From assembly GCA_947631705.1 (NCBI GenBank), contig CANRMJ010000014.1, positions 1 to 33,237 on the forward strand: 33,237 bases of DNA, given 5' to 3'. A program made the position numbers and the translations under genes. Positions 30,751-33,237 of the stretch are shown piece after piece. Below the pieces are notes generated by a model that saw only the letters and a program-made list of their open reading frames with translations, had not been told where the DNA came from and did not search any database. The stretch's first letter is position 1. Each line of letters starts with the position of its first letter. The stretch comes from an uncultured Clostridia bacterium (GTDB lineage: Bacteria; Bacillota; Clostridia; Oscillospirales; Acutalibacteraceae).

Positions 30751-31947
30751 TTACATATGAGTCTTAGTGCTATACAGAATAACATAATCTCTCATATTAA
30801 TTATTCCGTCACCGTTTAAGTCGTATTCTTCTTTATAATTTTTATCATTCCTGCGTAAGTTTAAACAGCGGTTAAAATCCTGTTTTGTCTCATCAAAAAT
30901 GCTGTATAAAATTGAAAAATCACGAACGTTAATAATTTGGTCTTTATTCAAATCAAAATCGGCTGAATAATTTCTTTCGCCGTGGCGAGCGTCAAGATGA
31001 TTGTTAAAATCAGCAAAAAGCTCTTTTCCGCTTTTTTCGGTAACTGACGTGTATTCCTTGCCGCAAACATCGCATTTATATGTTTGCGTTGCGCTTTTCA
31101 GCCATGTCCGCTCCGTTTGGGAAGTGAGATTATATTGGTGCTCACAGCCTGTAATATAAAAGGTTTTGCTCGTTGAACGCCCCATATAATGCGCGGTTAT
31201 CGTGTGTTCGCCTACCGTTGCGGCGCAGTCAGAATAATCAAACATTATATAGCATCCTCTGAGCGTGGGAACTCCCGTGGGATTTTCGCTGCCGTACCAT
31301 CTGTCCACAACGCCGCCGGTATAAATTGCTATAAACGTTAAATCATTTCTCAGCCTTTCGCGGCTGTATTCATCTATATCATATGTATAAGGTTCGTAGT
31401 TTCCTATCTGCAAAAGAATGTTTTCATCGCTTGTTATTCTGTTTCCGGGAGTGCTTACAAGCGAAACGGTAAAATCACCGCAGGAGTCTAAATAATGCTC
31501 CGAAAAAGCAATTCTGTAATAATATTTGTGACCTTCGGTAAGAGAATATGTAATTTCACAGTTATAATTGTATCTGCCTGTTTCAAGCCTTGTAAGCGTT
31601 CCTTTATCCTCGGCAAGCATAGTGGTTCCGTCCGCGTCGTAAAGCTGAACCTCCATAGCTTTTCTTCCGTTGTGGTTAACGTGAATCGTGTAATCAGCGT
31701 TATATTGGCAATTATAAACGCACCAGTAGTAATAGCGCCAGCTGCCCTCCTCATACGGATAAGTTATGTTTCCCGTGGATAAATGCAGTTCTGAAAAAAG
31801 CGCATCGTATAAATTATTAAACTGTATAGGGGTGTTTGGTATAAAATCAGGCAAAGTGGCTCCGTAGACGATAACAGAACCTGTGAGCAGAGTCAGAGCC
31901 ATAAGCACAATAAGCGCCTTTGATAGCCACTTAGGCAATTTTTTCAT
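30751..31947 (-). CDS. secreted protein with C-terminal type I dockerin
   Basis: A 398-residue exported protein. A signal peptide (KKLPKWLSKALIVLMALTLL, cut near VYGA) is followed by beta-rich modules of unknown function with many Tyr, then a segment with CDVCGKEYTSVTEKSG that resembles repeats common in Ruminococcus surface proteins. The last 70 residues carry two calcium-binding dockerin repeats, DLNKDQIINVRDFSILYS and DLNGDGIINMRDYVILYS. A dockerin binds a cohesin on a scaffoldin or cell-surface protein, so this protein should be docked into a cellulosome-like complex. No catalytic domain is recognisable, which makes a binding or structural role possible. GGGAAGTGAT precedes the ATG at 31947. 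It stands alone between terminators. Confidence 0.85.
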   Translation of the reverse strand: MKKLPKWLSKALIVLMALTLLTGSVIVYGATLPDFIPNTPIQFNNLYDALFSELHLSTGNITYPYEEGSWRYYYWCVYNCQYNADYTIHVNHNGRKAMEVQLYDADGTTMLAEDKGTLTRLETGRYNYNCEITYSLTEGHKYYYRIAFSEHYLDSCGDFTVSLVSTPGNRITSDENILLQIGNYEPYTYDIDEYSRERLRNDLTFIAIYTGGVVDRWYGSENPTGVPTLRGCYIMFDYSDCAATVGEHTITAHYMGRSTSKTFYITGCEHQYNLTSQTERTWLKSATQTYKCDVCGKEYTSVTEKSGKELFADFNNHLDARHGERNYSADFDLNKDQIINVRDFSILYSIFDETKQDFNRCLNLRRNDKNYKEEYDLNGDGIINMRDYVILYSTKTHM

Positions 31948-31981
31948 ATTTATCACTTCCCTGAACCGCAACTAAACAAAC

Positions 31982-32003
31982 GCACCCGAAAATATCAGGG
32001 TGC
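31982..32003 (-). terminator. probable terminator after the CD1247-like gene
   Basis: GCACCC (31982-31987) pairs with GGGTGC (31998-32003); the minus strand continues GTTTGTTTAG. The stem is short and the T-tract broken. Confidence 0.5.
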
Positions 32004-32035
32004 ATTTGCATTTAAGACATTTTAACAGAAAAATA

Positions 32036-32422
32036 TTATTCTTCTTCCTCGTCGCCGCAGCAATCACATTCAAATTCAAGATATTCGCCGCAGGCGGGGC
32101 AATTAATTCCGCCCTCTTCTATTGTTTTTTCGTCAACAGTGATATTTTCGCCGCATTCGGGGCAAGCTATTTCATATTCACATTCATCATCGCAGCAGCA
32201 ATCATCTTCAAGATAATCCTCAACGCCCGCAAGATCCTCATCTATAGCGTCAACCTGTTCCTCTATAGAATCAATTTCTTCGTAAACATCTTCAATATCC
32301 TCGGAAAGATTTTCAAGCACATCTATGATAGCCTTATAAACTTTATAATCTTTTTTGTCCTTATCAATATCAAGTCCCTCAAGCAGACCTTTGAGATAGC
32401 CGAGACTTTCAGCAGTATTCAT
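32036..32422 (-). CDS. CD1247-type acidic protein with C-terminal zinc ribbon
   Basis: A 128-residue protein. Residues 1-70 are an acidic helical, coiled-coil-like part (SLGYLKGLLEGLDIDKDKKD, then EDIEDVYEEIDSIEEQVDAI) of the kind annotated in Clostridia as a CD1247 N-terminal domain. The rest is Cys-rich: a DDCCCDDEC patch, then a zinc ribbon CPECGENITVDEK...CPACGE, and CDCCGDEEEE at the end. The function is unknown; the position next to efp is shared with other Clostridia as far as I recall. AAAGGAG precedes the ATG; the gene follows efp by 24 bases and is probably co-transcribed with it. Confidence 0.85.
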   Translation of the reverse strand: MNTAESLGYLKGLLEGLDIDKDKKDYKVYKAIIDVLENLSEDIEDVYEEIDSIEEQVDAIDEDLAGVEDYLEDDCCCDDECEYEIACPECGENITVDEKTIEEGGINCPACGEYLEFECDCCGDEEEE

Positions 32423-32446
32423 AAAACAAAACTCCTTTAATATTAT

Positions 32447-33004
32447 TTATGCTCTTTCCATATATTCACAAGTTCTTGTGTCTACACGGATGGAATCGCC
32501 CTCATTGATGAAAAGCGGAACACGGATTTCAGCTCCCGTTTCAAGCACCGCAGGTTTAAGAGTGTTTGTGGCGGTGTTGCCCTTAAAGCCGGGATCGGTC
32601 TTTACAACCTCAAGCGTTACAAATGTGGGCGGCTCAACGCCGAACACCTTGCCCTTGTAGGAGAGGATACGGCAGATATCGTTTTCTTTAACAAATCTGA
32701 AGTTATCACTTAAGTCAGCCTCGCCAACGGGGATCATATCAAACGTTTCCTGATCCATAAAATAATAGATTCCGTCGTCGTTATAAGAGTAAACCATTTC
32801 CTTTCTCTCTATATACGCTGTTGGGAATTTTTCGGTAGGATTGAACGTTCTTTCCGTAACCGAGCCCTGAATTACGTTTTTGATTTTCGCTCTTACAAAC
32901 GCTGCTCCCTTTCCGGGTTTAACGTGCTGAAATTCGATGATCTGATAAACCTGACCGTCCATTTCAAAAGTAACGCCGTTTCTGAAATCGCCTGCTGTTA
33001 CCAT
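32447..33004 (-). CDS. efp: elongation factor P
   Basis: A 185-residue EF-P with three beta-barrel domains. The N-terminal loop [15 protein letters not shown] carries Lys32, the residue that is modified in Bacillus subtilis EF-P; the C-terminal end is [20 protein letters not shown] enters the ribosomal E site and relieves stalling at polyproline. GGAGG lies nine bases before the ATG. Upstream at 45 bases is the end of aroQ on the same strand. Confidence 0.97.
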   Translation of the reverse strand: MVTAGDFRNGVTFEMDGQVYQIIEFQHVKPGKGAAFVRAKIKNVIQGSVTERTFNPTEKFPTAYIERKEMVYSYNDDGIYYFMDQETFDMIPVGEADLSDNFRFVKENDICRILSYKGKVFGVEPPTFVTLEVVKTDPGFKGNTATNTLKPAVLETGAEIRVPLFINEGDSIRVDTRTCEYMERA

Positions 33005-33048
33005 ATTATTATACCTCCGTAAGTAACTAAATATTTCGCTAATATATT

Positions 33049-33237
33049 TTATAATATTTCCATTAATAAATCAATACCCATTTTATAACTGTCTTTCCCG
33101 TATCCGGAAATCTGCTTTACGCAAACGTCTGTTATAACGGATATTTTTCTGAAATCCTCACGTTCATGAATGTTGCTCATATGCACCTCCACATAAGGCG
33201 TATATTCACTAACAGCCTCAATTGCATCTCGTATCGC
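33049..33237 (-). CDS. aroQ: 3-dehydroquinate dehydratase type II, C-terminal part
   Basis: The last 62 residues of a gene whose start lies beyond the right edge. The translation [58 protein letters not shown] fits the type II dehydroquinase: SNIHxRE is the shikimate-binding motif. It catalyses the third step of the shikimate pathway. It is upstream of efp on the same strand. Confidence 0.9.
   Translation of the reverse strand, partial: AIRDAIEAVSEYTPYVEVHMSNIHEREDFRKISVITDVCVKQISGYGKDSYKMGIDLLMEIL

Noticed and set aside
32000..32440. A 146-codon open frame on the plus strand rich in Phe and Ile.
   Set aside because: It mirrors the acidic, Cys-rich CD1247-like gene, whose codon pattern explains it; the minus-strand gene has a good ribosome-binding site.
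1..33237. CRISPR arrays, tRNA or rRNA genes, insertion sequences with transposase, prophage genes.
   Set aside because: None seen: no regularly spaced direct repeats, no transposase, integrase or phage-structural reading frames, and no tRNA-like cloverleaf with a TTCGA-type arm.

Overview
This 33 kb window reads as chromosome from a low-GC, Gram-positive, endospore-forming anaerobe of the class Clostridia. The pointers are spoVAC/spoVAD/spoVAE, ypeB, a forespore-type promoter, a GatCAB-dependent tRNA pathway and an EF-P/CD1247-type neighbourhood. A secreted protein with a type I dockerin suggests an Oscillospiraceae/Ruminococcus-like gut or rumen bacterium; this is inference, as no rRNA or tRNA gene was seen.

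Layout. (1) 165-3018, minus: a probable surface-glycan or small-molecule modification cluster with a cytidylyltransferase, an asparagine-synthase-like ATP-PPase broken by a G7 tract, and a HisC-like aminotransferase. (2) 3174-6163, minus: a GH3 glycosidase and an SCP2-like protein. (3) 6235-13248: the sporulation genes spoVAE, spoVAC and spoVAD, normally one operon, are split and mixed with an orphan ABC ATPase, an XRE/TPR regulator and a fused translational GTPase-Rae1 endonuclease. (4) 13309-15344: an amidohydrolase behind a long structured leader with a possible upstream ORF and a terminator, converging on a membrane acyltransferase that carries a G9 tract. (5) 15351-20336, minus: aspS-gatC-gatA-gatB, the two-step route to Asn-tRNA (and possibly Gln-tRNA). 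(6) 20546-24959, minus: glycogen phosphorylase and a GH13 alpha-glucan hydrolase. (7) 25064-28814, minus: proB-proA and a flippase, behind a heavily folded proBA leader. (8) 28912-30702, plus: ypeB and a small lipoprotein from a sigma-F/G-like promoter. (9) 30751-33237, minus: dockerin protein, CD1247-like zinc-ribbon protein, efp and the end of aroQ.

The three most notable observations are these. The GTPase-NYN fusion (9319-11898) joins a TetM/EF-G-like ribosome-binding factor to an intact Rae1/YacP nuclease domain. The proBA leader (28577-28814) folds on paper into a closed four-way junction followed by a helix of about 22 bp that covers the proB ribosome-binding site and first start codon. 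The amidohydrolase leader (13344-13527) has mutually exclusive terminator and antiterminator pairings around a possible 31-codon leader peptide. All structures were drawn by eye from complementarity, without energy calculation or covariation.
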